Shown in pieces: positions 1-5,382 of a DNA stretch of 6,104 nucleotides. The notes under the pieces were generated by a model. That model was not told where the DNA came from. It made no database searches and saw only the letters and a program-made list of their open reading frames with translations. This stretch comes from Gammaproteobacteria bacterium (lineage in GTDB: Bacteria > Pseudomonadota > Gammaproteobacteria > Immundisolibacterales > Immundisolibacteraceae). A program made the translations under genes and the position numbers. The stretch is taken from contig DQBD01000283.1 in the NCBI GenBank assembly GCA_003526065.1, positions 1-6,104 of the forward strand, in the 5' to 3' direction. Each line of letters begins with the position of its first letter. Within the stretch, counting starts at the first letter, position 1.

Positions 1-7
1 GGTGCGT

Positions 8-29
8 GCCGGCGCGCAGCCGCGCCGGC
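8..29 (-). terminator. Hairpin just downstream of the NnrU-family gene, possible terminator
   Basis: A perfect 9-base-pair inverted repeat (arms 8-16 and 21-29, GCCGGCGCG paired with CGCGCCGGC) encloses a 4-base loop. It begins 2 bases after the stop codon of the NnrU-family gene in the direction of transcription. The stem is entirely GC. No run of T follows it on the minus strand, so it is not a textbook intrinsic terminator; it may act as a terminator or as a 3'-end stabilising structure. Confidence 0.45.
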
Positions 30-31
30 GC

Positions 32-703
32 CTACCAGGCGGGGACGCCGAACCAGGCCTGGTGATACACCAGCGTCAACACGAACAGCCCGAGGGCCGC
101 CAGTACGGCGATCCAGTTGATTTCGCCGGGCACCAGCCGGTTGCGACCCTGCGCGATGGCCACGAACGGCAGGTACGAGGTCTGGCGGGCAAACGCCTCC
201 CAGGCCGCGCCGTAGCGACGACGGTACTTGCGGTCCAGGTTCAGCGGCGCGACCAGGCCCTGGAAGGCGAAGCTGCCGAACAGCAGGTGCGAGGCCCAGT
301 CCCCGTTGACCAGGAAATGCGCCAGCCCCCACAGGCCCAGGCCGAACAGGCCGGCGTGCCGCGTGATGCGCACCATGCCGCGCGCCTGCACCTGGTCCGG
401 CGGCACGCGGCCGAGGGTCGTGGGGTTCCTGTCGGTGAGGCTGGCCGCGAACAGCACGAAGGCCAGCGCCATCAGGCCCCAGCTGAGCGGCTTCAGGCCC
501 GCCGCCGTCCCCCAGGTGGCAACGTACGGGGCGTGTGCGTAGGCCCAGCCCATCCACACGATGCTGACGGTGATGATCAGTGCGAAGCCGGCCTTGAACG
601 GTGCCTCGCCGGTGCGGGCGACGATCGTCTCCCGCAGTGGGCTGCCGGAAATGATCCAGTGCATGCCAAGGAACAGCGCCGTGGCGGCAATGAGTGAACC
701 CAT
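32..703 (-). CDS. NnrU-family integral membrane protein
   Basis: This 223-residue protein is recognised as an NnrU-family membrane protein, related to plant and algal 15-cis-zeta-carotene isomerase Z-ISO. The most diagnostic part is residues 109-134, with an ITRH motif at 113-116, a WGLAHF stretch at 125-130 and NGD at 133-135. Helices are visible at about 2-18, 37-57, 73-90, 117-132, 139-155 and 196-214. His15, His116 and His129 are candidate haem or metal ligands by analogy with Z-ISO; that is inference. NnrU was named from denitrification loci, but most family members have no proven role and nothing here indicates denitrification or carotenoid genes. The start is well supported: GGAGG lies 7 bases before the ATG. 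The gene is separated from the upstream cation exporter by 129 bases and is probably its own transcription unit, ending at a strong hairpin. Confidence 0.85.
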   Translation of the reverse strand: MGSLIAATALFLGMHWIISGSPLRETIVARTGEAPFKAGFALIITVSIVWMGWAYAHAPYVATWGTAAGLKPLSWGLMALAFVLFAASLTDRNPTTLGRVPPDQVQARGMVRITRHAGLFGLGLWGLAHFLVNGDWASHLLFGSFAFQGLVAPLNLDRKYRRRYGAAWEAFARQTSYLPFVAIAQGRNRLVPGEINWIAVLAALGLFVLTLVYHQAWFGVPAW

Positions 704-710
704 GACCTCT

Positions 711-715
711 CCTCC
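711..715 (-). promoter_or_regulatory. Ribosome binding site of the NnrU-family gene
   Basis: On the minus strand this reads GGAGG, 7 bases upstream of the ATG at 703-701, within a longer purine-rich stretch. It fixes the start of the NnrU-family protein. Confidence 0.8.
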
Positions 716-727
716 CTGAGAGCCGGC

Positions 728-742
728 GACCGCGGGGCGGTC
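728..742 (-). repeat. Small hairpin in the NnrU-family 5' leader
   Basis: A perfect 6-base-pair inverted repeat, GACCGC and GCGGTC, flanks a 3-base loop. It sits between the candidate promoter (751-779) and the ribosome binding site (711-715), so it would lie in the mRNA leader. It is short and GC-rich, so chance formation is quite possible. Confidence 0.3.
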
Positions 743-750
743 ATCCGGTC

Positions 751-779
751 ATTGTGCCGCAGTGGCATTGCCGTGGCAG
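751..779 (-). promoter_or_regulatory. Candidate sigma-70 promoter for the NnrU-family gene
   Basis: On the minus strand CTGCCA (779-774) and CACAAT (756-751) are separated by exactly 17 bases. Each matches four of six bases of the TTGACA and TATAAT consensus. The predicted transcript start would lie near 744, giving a leader of about 40 bases. This is a weak match found by eye. Confidence 0.3.
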
Positions 780-832
780 GTGGCGGCCGTCGCGGGTCGG
801 GGCGTTCGGCGGGTCACGCCGACAGCGCCGGT

Positions 833-1762
833 TCACTGCCTGTGGCGCCGGTGTGCTGGCTCCTTGCGGATGATGGGCGCGCCCGCGCGGTCGGCGACAC
901 ATGGTTCGAGCGTGGCGTGTTCGACGTGGAAGCGCCGGTGCAGCACCTCACGCACCCGATGCTTGAGGTGCTCGAACGCCGCCAGGTCGTCCGCTTCCGG
1001 CACCAGGTGCGCCTCCAGCGCGCGGCGGTGTTCGTCCAGGCTCCAGATGTGCACGTGGTGAATGTCGCGTACGCCCGGGGTGGCGCGCAGGGCCGCCACG
1101 ATGGCGTCGAACTCCAGGTCGTCCGGCGTCGCACCCATCAGCAGGCGGACGGTCCGCGGCAGCAGGCCCGCGGCCTGGTAGATCACGTAGCCCGAAATGG
1201 CCACCGTCACCAGCAGGTCGGCGACGATGAGGTCGTACAGCAGGATCAGCGTGCCGGCCGCGATCACGCCCAGGGACGCCAGCGCATCGGTCACGTTGTG
1301 CAGGAAGGCGGCCCGGACATTCAGGCTGTGTCGCGCGCCGCCGGCGATGATCCAGGCCGTGGCCGTATCCACCGCCAGGGCCACCCCCGCCACGATCACC
1401 ACCGGCCAGCCCTGCACCGGTGTCGGCGACATGAAGCGGCCGATGGCTTCCACCAGCAGGTAGCCACCCACCAGCAGCAGGGCGGTGACGTTGATCAGCG
1501 TTGCCACCAACTCGGCGCGCTGGTAGCCGAAGGTCATCAGCCGGTCTGCCGGCCGGCGCGCGATTTTCTGGGCCAGCAGTGCGATGCCCATGGACGCGGC
1601 GTCCGACAGGTTGTGCAGCGCGTCTGCGATCAGGCCCAGGGAGCCCGACATGACGCCGGCGGCCACCTGCACCACGGTCAGCAGAACGTTGATGACGATG
1701 GCCCATGTCAGGCGCCGATCGCTCATCGGGCCGTGGTGGTGATGGTGGTGGTGTGAGTTCAT
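833..1762 (-). CDS. Cation diffusion facilitator (CDF) transporter, probable Zn2+/H+ antiporter
   Basis: This 309-residue protein is a cation diffusion facilitator of the CzcD/ZitB type, which exports Zn2+ and related divalent ions from the cytoplasm in exchange for protons. The transmembrane metal site has the zinc-type HD/HD arrangement: His50 and Asp54 in helix 2, with Asp47 one turn before, and His155 and Asp159 in helix 5. The family motif FGYQRAE is at 78-84. Six helices run at about 19-38, 42-63, 83-104, 118-140, 157-175 and 180-198. The cytoplasmic C-terminal domain, from about 210, carries HHVHIWSL (235-242), typical of the dimerising metal-sensing domain. Residues 4-10 are seven consecutive histidines, a likely metal-collecting tail. 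I chose the ATG before this tail; an in-frame GTG 33 bases upstream (1795) is possible. Neither start has a clear Shine-Dalgarno sequence. It lies 95 bases after the SbtB-like gene, too far to assume one operon. Confidence 0.92.
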   Translation of the reverse strand: MNSHHHHHHHGPMSDRRLTWAIVINVLLTVVQVAAGVMSGSLGLIADALHNLSDAASMGIALLAQKIARRPADRLMTFGYQRAELVATLINVTALLLVGGYLLVEAIGRFMSPTPVQGWPVVIVAGVALAVDTATAWIIAGGARHSLNVRAAFLHNVTDALASLGVIAAGTLILLYDLIVADLLVTVAISGYVIYQAAGLLPRTVRLLMGATPDDLEFDAIVAALRATPGVRDIHHVHIWSLDEHRRALEAHLVPEADDLAAFEHLKHRVREVLHRRFHVEHATLEPCVADRAGAPIIRKEPAHRRHRQ

Positions 1763-1818
1763 GCGTGCGGCGTGTGACACCGTGACCGGGGCCACACAGG
1801 ATAGTCGCAGCGTCGCGA

Positions 1819-1836
1819 TCTGCCGCGGGCGGCAGA
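1819..1836 (-). terminator. Small hairpin between the SbtB-like and CDF genes
   Basis: The arms TCTGCC (1819-1824) and GGCAGA (1831-1836) form a perfect 6-base-pair stem with a 6-base loop, 21 bases after the stop of the SbtB-like gene. No T tail follows on the minus strand. It could attenuate read-through into the CDF gene or be incidental. Confidence 0.25.
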
Positions 1837-1857
1837 CGCGCGCCGTCCGTCGGGGGC

Positions 1858-2166
1858 TCAGAACTTTTGCGGGCGCAACACCTGCACGTCGCTCAGAAAC
1901 ATGGACAGCGCGAAGTTCGCGGCGTACTGCTCGAGCACGTGGCTGGCCAGGGCCTCGATGACCGCTTCATCGGCGACCACCTTGAACTCGATCATGCGGT
2001 CGACGTCCCAGGCACCCTCCTTCACGCCGTGTTCACCTCCCCCGCGCACCTCGCTGGTGGTGTAACCGTGCGCACCGTAGTGGCGGGTGTGTTCGATCAG
2101 TCGCGACTCAAGCACGGCCTCGGCGATGATGGTGAGCTGGCGTTTCGGGTAGGTGTTCAGTGTCAT
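1858..2166 (-). CDS. sbtB: PII-like signalling protein of the SbtB type
   Basis: This 102-residue protein has the PII-like fold pattern: an early beta strand (LTIIAE, 11-16), a helix, GYTTSEV at 34-40, a glycine-rich flexible T-loop at about 41-55, a second core strand (MIEFKVV, 58-64), a second helix (67-82) and a final strand (88-97). Cyanobacterial SbtB proteins are trimers that bind adenine nucleotides, including cyclic AMP and cyclic di-AMP, and control the bicarbonate permease SbtA. Here the assignment rests on this fold plus its position 3 bases after an SbtA-type permease. The T-loop contains RGGGEHG (41-47) and carries a KEGAWDVDR stretch (49-57). The protein stops at residue 102 just after the last strand, so it lacks the C-terminal CGPxGC redox loop of well-studied SbtB. 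It also lacks the tyrosine uridylylation pattern of GlnB/GlnK. Confidence 0.85.
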   Translation of the reverse strand: MTLNTYPKRQLTIIAEAVLESRLIEHTRHYGAHGYTTSEVRGGGEHGVKEGAWDVDRMIEFKVVADEAVIEALASHVLEQYAANFALSMFLSDVQVLRPQKF

Positions 2167-2169
2167 GAC

Positions 2170-3123
2170 TTATCCTCCCAGCGCGGTGGCGATGCGCCAG
2201 TACAGCGGGATGCCGACCGCGACGTTGAAGGCAAAGGTGATGCCCAGTGCAGCCGCAATGCCCAGGGCCGGGTTGGCTTGCGGCACCGCCACACGCATTG
2301 CTGCCGGGGCGGCAATGTAGGAAGCGCTGGCGCCCAGCGTGCCCAGCAGGGCGGCGCCAGCGGCGCTGAGGCCGAACGCGTTGCCCAGCCCGATGCCCGC
2401 CATGGCCGCGGCGACGGGAAATGCCACGCCAAAGGCGGCCAGGCGCCAGCCGGCGTTCTTGATGTCGGGCCACTTGCCGGCGACGATCAGGCCCAGTTCC
2501 AGAAGGAACAGCGCCAGCGCGCCCTTGAACAGGTGTTCGAACATCGGCGCGATGGGTGCCAGCGCCTGCTTGCCGAACAGCGCGCCGATGGCCAGGCCGC
2601 CGAGCAGCAGCACCACGCTCTTGCCGCGCAATGCCTCGACCAGTGCGCCGGACCATGAGCTGTGCCCGAGCGGGGCACCGCTGTCAGGGCCACTGATGCG
2701 CTTGGCCAGCAGCACGCCGACGAGGATGCCCGGGACTTCCATCAGGGCCAGAAACAGCGTCAGCTCAGGCTCTGGCTCGACGCCCTGGCTGCGCAGCGCA
2801 TTCAGGCCCACGGCGAAGGTGACCACACTGACCGAGCCGTAGTGGGCTGCCACCGAAGCGGCGTCCGCGGCACCCAGGCGCACGAGCCGCTGCAGCAGCG
2901 GATAGGCCACGGCGGCCAGGGCGGCGCCGAACGCCATCACCGCCAGCGCCTGCCACAGCAGTTTCGTCTGCCAGTCGGCCGCCAGGGCCATGCCACCTTT
3001 CAGACCGATGGCGAGCAGCAGATAGATGGTGAGCGTCTCGTACAGCGCCTCGGGCATGCGCAGATCGCTGCGGATCGCACGGGCGAGAATGCCGAGAATG
3101 AAGAACGCGACGACGGGGTCCAT
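2170..3123 (-). CDS. sbtA: SbtA-type sodium-dependent bicarbonate permease
   Basis: This 317-residue membrane protein belongs to the SbtA family, whose cyanobacterial members import HCO3- with Na+ into the cytoplasm. Two inverted halves of about five helices each are visible, joined by a polar cytoplasmic segment at 142-168. Hallmarks are PEALYE (24-29), AIGLKGG (38-44), the substrate-loop region HYGSVSV in the first half (94-100), and in the second half SASYIAAPAAM (266-276) followed by VPQANPALG (280-288), closely resembling the cyanobacterial sequence. At 317 residues it is shorter than the roughly 370-residue cyanobacterial proteins, mainly because the central segment is short. The start gives a natural first helix, but no Shine-Dalgarno sequence precedes it. 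No carboxysome, Rubisco or carbonic anhydrase gene is in view, so the role could be anaplerotic CO2 supply or pH balance. Bicarbonate specificity is inferred from homology. Confidence 0.9.
   Translation of the reverse strand: MDPVVAFFILGILARAIRSDLRMPEALYETLTIYLLLAIGLKGGMALAADWQTKLLWQALAVMAFGAALAAVAYPLLQRLVRLGAADAASVAAHYGSVSVVTFAVGLNALRSQGVEPEPELTLFLALMEVPGILVGVLLAKRISGPDSGAPLGHSSWSGALVEALRGKSVVLLLGGLAIGALFGKQALAPIAPMFEHLFKGALALFLLELGLIVAGKWPDIKNAGWRLAAFGVAFPVAAAMAGIGLGNAFGLSAAGAALLGTLGASASYIAAPAAMRVAVPQANPALGIAAALGITFAFNVAVGIPLYWRIATALGG
2173..2178 (-). promoter_or_regulatory. Ribosome binding site of the SbtB-like gene
   Basis: The minus strand reads GGAGGA, 6 bases before the ATG of the SbtB-like gene and immediately before the sbtA stop codon, overlapping the last sbtA codons. 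The site supports independent, efficient initiation of the regulator on a shared mRNA. Confidence 0.85.
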
Positions 3124-3170
3124 GGAGGGCGGTGGCCTGCAGTGGGGGCGACGGTCGCAGATGGTAATGG

Positions 3171-3191
3171 TCGGGCGGCCCGAAATATCGG
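3171..3191. promoter_or_regulatory. Overlapping inverted repeats upstream of sbtA, candidate operator
   Basis: A 13-base inverted repeat (3171-3183, TCGGGC and GCCCGA around one central base) overlaps a second one, CCGA-AATA-TCGG (3180-3191). They lie 48-68 bases before the sbtA start, in the only AT-containing patch of this gap. The position suits a repressor or activator site, but no regulator gene is in view and no clear -35/-10 pair could be placed here. Confidence 0.3.
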
Positions 3192-3235
3192 CCTGAACGC
3201 GAGGAATTTTGCGGGTGCGGGGTTGCCGTGGAGCG

Positions 3236-3251
3236 GCCGGCGATCGCCGGC
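3236..3251. repeat. 16-base perfect palindrome in the gap upstream of sbtA
   Basis: GCCGGCGATCGCCGGC is its own reverse complement across all 16 bases. It lies about 113 bases before the sbtA start and about 67 bases beyond the hairpin that ends the cold-shock-domain gene. It may be a protein binding site. In DNA of this base composition a chance origin cannot be excluded. Confidence 0.4.
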
Positions 3252-3317
3252 GTCGGCAGTGGCCGCGCTGTCGGGCGGGGGGAGTGCGTACTGCGTCGGG
3301 CGTGGAGCGGGGAAGAA

Positions 3318-3341
3318 GGCGGGCCGTCAGTGCGGCCCGCC
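3318..3341 (-). terminator. Intrinsic terminator of the cold-shock-domain gene
   Basis: Arms GGCGGGCCG (3318-3326) and CGGCCCGCC (3333-3341) form a perfect 9-base-pair stem with a 6-base loop. On the minus strand it begins 11 bases after the TAA stop of the cold-shock-domain gene and is followed by TTCTTCCCC, a partial pyrimidine tail. A second stem, GCCGTCAG (3323-3330) with CTGACGGC (3341-3348), overlaps it and cannot form at the same time. Confidence 0.65.
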
Positions 3342-3351
3342 TGACGGCGCT

Positions 3352-3699
3352 TTACTGGGCGGTAAGCCAGGCTTGCAGAAACGCACCGGCCAGCAGGCCG
3401 ATTGCGAGACCGAACACAAAGAAACGGCCCGGGTGGGCTGCCGCCTTGGCCCCTTTGCCGTCGCTGCGCGAAGCACGCCGGGGGCGTGCCGGGGCGGGCT
3501 TGCCGCCGGGCAGCACCACCGCCACGGCGCAAGGGCCCTTCTCACCCTCCTGGGGCTCGAACTCGATTTCGAGTCCTGGGCGCAGGGCCTGCTTGTCGCC
3601 GTTGAAGTCGCTGTAATGGAAGAAGTATTCGGTGCCCTGGTCGCCTTCGATGAAACCAAAGCCCTTGCGGAAGTAGAAACGTTTGACGATGCCTTTCAT
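3352..3699 (-). CDS. Cold-shock-domain protein with a C-terminal membrane helix
   Basis: This 115-residue protein has two visible parts. Residues 1-64 form a cold-shock domain, a small nucleic-acid-binding beta barrel, with the RNP1-like motif KGFGFI (12-17) and the RNP2-like motif YFFHYS (25-30). The aromatic residues expected to stack on RNA or single-stranded DNA bases are present. Residues 65-92 are a proline-, arginine- and lysine-rich linker. Residues 93-112 form one hydrophobic helix, so the protein is probably tethered to the inner membrane with the cold-shock domain in the cytoplasm. Some cold-shock-domain proteins carry a multi-helix DUF1294 membrane domain; this one has a single helix and no such motifs. 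I chose ATG at 3699 because the domain begins there; an in-frame GTG 33 bases upstream is possible. No Shine-Dalgarno sequence precedes either. The gene stands alone between two 228-base gaps. RNA chaperone activity is inferred. Confidence 0.85.
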   Translation of the reverse strand: MKGIVKRFYFRKGFGFIEGDQGTEYFFHYSDFNGDKQALRPGLEIEFEPQEGEKGPCAVAVVLPGGKPAPARPRRASRSDGKGAKAAAHPGRFFVFGLAIGLLAGAFLQAWLTAQ

Positions 3700-3819
3700 G
3701 GGGTAGCAATGAACACGAGTAGGTGGCTGCACCGCGTTGACGTACAGAGCACGGCGCAGATGACGGGTGGACGACGGCCGCTCCGGCAGGAACGATGCTC
3801 AGAAATCGGCAGGCCGGGG

Positions 3820-3841
3820 CGGTGGCGGGGTGCTGCCACCG
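3820..3841 (-). repeat. Hairpin in the leader of the cold-shock-domain gene
   Basis: Arms CGGTGGC (3820-3826) and GCCACCG (3835-3841) form a perfect 7-base-pair stem with an 8-base loop. It lies about 90 bases after the MFS stop codon and about 120 bases before the cold-shock-domain start. It could be a leader structure of the latter or, less likely, a terminator for the former; no T tail is present. Confidence 0.35.
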
Positions 3842-3889
3842 GATGACGCGGACCGGCAGCCGCCGTTTGGTGAGGGCGGTGCGCGGGCC

Positions 3890-3895
3890 ATTATA
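3890..3895 (-). promoter_or_regulatory. Candidate -10 element for the cold-shock-domain gene
   Basis: The minus strand reads a perfect TATAAT, conspicuous in such GC-rich DNA, 32 bases after the stop codon of the MFS gene. A start site near 3883 would give the cold-shock-domain mRNA a leader of about 180 bases. No good TTGACA-like -35 element is found 16-18 bases upstream; the best-placed hexamer, CTATCC, is poor. The long leader recalls cspA-type mRNAs, but this is inference. Confidence 0.45.
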
Positions 3896-3927
3896 GCGGC
3901 CGCACCGCGTTGGGATAGCCCGGCGGC

Positions 3928-5382
3928 TCAGGGCTGTGCCCGTGTCGTGGCTTCAGCGGCCGATGCCGGAGCCAGGCGCAGCAGGCGCCAGGCCAGCACT
4001 GACTGCAATCCGGCCACCACGAGGCTGGCCGCGTACACGGCGCCGACCGCCTGCAGCACGACTCCGGTGTCGACGTGCGCGCTCAGGCCGGCGAGGTTGG
4101 CGATGACCCCGGCCAGCGCCGAGCCGAAGGCGATGCCCAGCGTGCGTACCGTGGGTATGCTGCCGGCGGTGATGCTTTCCTCGCCCGCGCTGGCGTGATG
4201 CATGGTGAAGGCGATCAAGTGGATGCTGAGCGTGCCCACGCCCAGGCCCAGCATGACCAGCAGCGCACCGATCGGCAGCGCTCCCGACCGGCCGACGCTG
4301 GCCAGCAGCAACGCGGTGGTGACGAGTATCAGCAGCGGGCCGCCGAGGATGGCGCGCCGTTCCGCCACGCCATGCCAGCGGGCGGTGAGCAGGGAGCCGG
4401 CGGTCCAGCCGGCGGCCAGGAGGCTGGCGAAGTAGCCGGCGTACAGCGGCCGCAGACCGTAGACCTGCTGCATCAGCAGTGGGACAAACACGGTGATGCT
4501 GGTGTGCAGGATGGACGAGGTCACGAACAGGCCGTAGGCCACGCCCACCGGCGATCGCAGCGAGGCCGCCCGGCGCGGAAACACGCGGACGCTGTGGCGT
4601 CGGTCCAGCGCAAAGGCGCTGCTGACCAGCAGCATCGCCAGGGCCAGTACGCCCAGGCGCAGTGCCGTGCCCGGCAGCTGGCCGGCGGCCGCCACGCACA
4701 GGACGCCGGCGCCAAGCAGGCCGATGCGGTCGAGCGGAAACGGCTGGCGGGTGGCGCTGCGGGTGTCCTCGGGCAGATGGCGCGCGGCCAGGACGCTGAA
4801 CAGGGCGATGATGGGCACGTTGACGCCAAATGCGCCGCGCCAGAAGCCGATTTCGGCAAACAGCCCGCCCAGGGCCGGCCCCACCAGGGCGGCGGTGGCC
4901 CACATGCTGGAGATGGAGGCCAGCATCAGCTTGCGAAGCTCCGGCGTGTACAGCTCACTGACCAGGGCCATCGACTGGGCCACGATCAGCCCGCCGCCGA
5001 AGCCTTGCAGCGTACGCGTGGCCAGCAGCACTTCCATGCGCGGTGCCACGGCGCAGCCGAGGGAGCCGATCAGAAACAGCGCGCCGGCGAGCACATAGGC
5101 GCGGCGCGGTCCGTAGGCGGTGCGCAGCGGTCCGCTGCTGGCGGCGCCGACGATGGAGCCAACCATGTACAGCATCGACACCCAGGCATAGAAGGCCACC
5201 CCGCCAATGTCGGCCACCACGCTGGGCATGACGGTCGCCACCAGAAACACGTCCATGGCGTGCAGGGCGATGCCCAGTCCGAGGGTGACCGTCAGTGGCG
5301 CGCGGCCGTCGCGCAGCAGGTCGGGGAAGCGGGCTGTTGCCGGTCCAGGCGGCTGCCGGCCGTCCGCCGGGTCTAGATGCAC
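3928..5382 (-). CDS. MFS transporter, DHA2 (14-helix) type
   Basis: This 484-residue protein is a major facilitator superfamily transporter. Fourteen hydrophobic helices can be counted between residues 29 and 469, which places it in the DHA2 (EmrB/QacA-like) group of proton-driven drug and metabolite exporters. Conserved features are the membrane-embedded Asp44 in helix 1, followed by VATVMPSVVADIGG (48-61); motif A in loop 2-3 (GPLRTAYGPRRAYV, 84-97), in which the usual Asp is replaced by Thr; Arg123 with QGFGGG (126-131) in helix 4; and motif C in helix 5 (GPALGG, 168-173). I chose the GTG at 5382, which overlaps the end of the SDR gene by 10 bases and has GGGGGA 8 bases upstream. The frame stays open further upstream, but that part is a shadow of the SDR gene. 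The first in-frame ATG (codon 43) would delete helix 1. The substrate is unknown. Confidence 0.88.
   Translation of the reverse strand: MHLDPADGRQPPGPATARFPDLLRDGRAPLTVTLGLGIALHAMDVFLVATVMPSVVADIGGVAFYAWVSMLYMVGSIVGAASSGPLRTAYGPRRAYVLAGALFLIGSLGCAVAPRMEVLLATRTLQGFGGGLIVAQSMALVSELYTPELRKLMLASISSMWATAALVGPALGGLFAEIGFWRGAFGVNVPIIALFSVLAARHLPEDTRSATRQPFPLDRIGLLGAGVLCVAAAGQLPGTALRLGVLALAMLLVSSAFALDRRHSVRVFPRRAASLRSPVGVAYGLFVTSSILHTSITVFVPLLMQQVYGLRPLYAGYFASLLAAGWTAGSLLTARWHGVAERRAILGGPLLILVTTALLLASVGRSGALPIGALLVMLGLGVGTLSIHLIAFTMHHASAGEESITAGSIPTVRTLGIAFGSALAGVIANLAGLSAHVDTGVVLQAVGAVYAASLVVAGLQSVLAWRLLRLAPASAAEATTRAQP

Noticed and set aside
780..832. Terminator after the CDF gene
   Set aside because: Only an imperfect stem with mismatches could be drawn and there is no T tail, so I could not support a specific structure.
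1733..1762. A synthetic His-tag or vector fragment
   Set aside because: The histidine run belongs to a CDF transporter, where natural histidine-rich tails are common. No cloning sites, promoter or tag linker are visible, and flanking DNA is ordinary.
1763..1857. Promoter for the CDF gene
   Set aside because: A TATCCT-like hexamer exists but has no credible -35 partner at 16-18 bases.
833..3123. One operon of sbtA, sbtB, CDF and NnrU-family genes as a new bicarbonate/zinc system
   Set aside because: The 95- and 129-base gaps with a hairpin and a candidate promoter argue for separate units, and no shared function is visible beyond adjacency.
3239..3248. Cyanobacterial HIP1 repeat (GCGATCGC at 3241-3248 region core and again at 4551-4558)
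   Set aside because: Only two near or exact copies were noticed in 6.1 kb, far below cyanobacterial frequency, and the remaining genes look proteobacterial.
2..5376. Long plus-strand open frames (for example 2-697, 752-1756, 1867-2658, 2662-3846 and 4075-5376)
   Set aside because: They lie antisense to well-recognised minus-strand genes, are rich in Arg, Gln, His and Gly, lack any family motif, and arise because stop codons are rare in GC-rich DNA.
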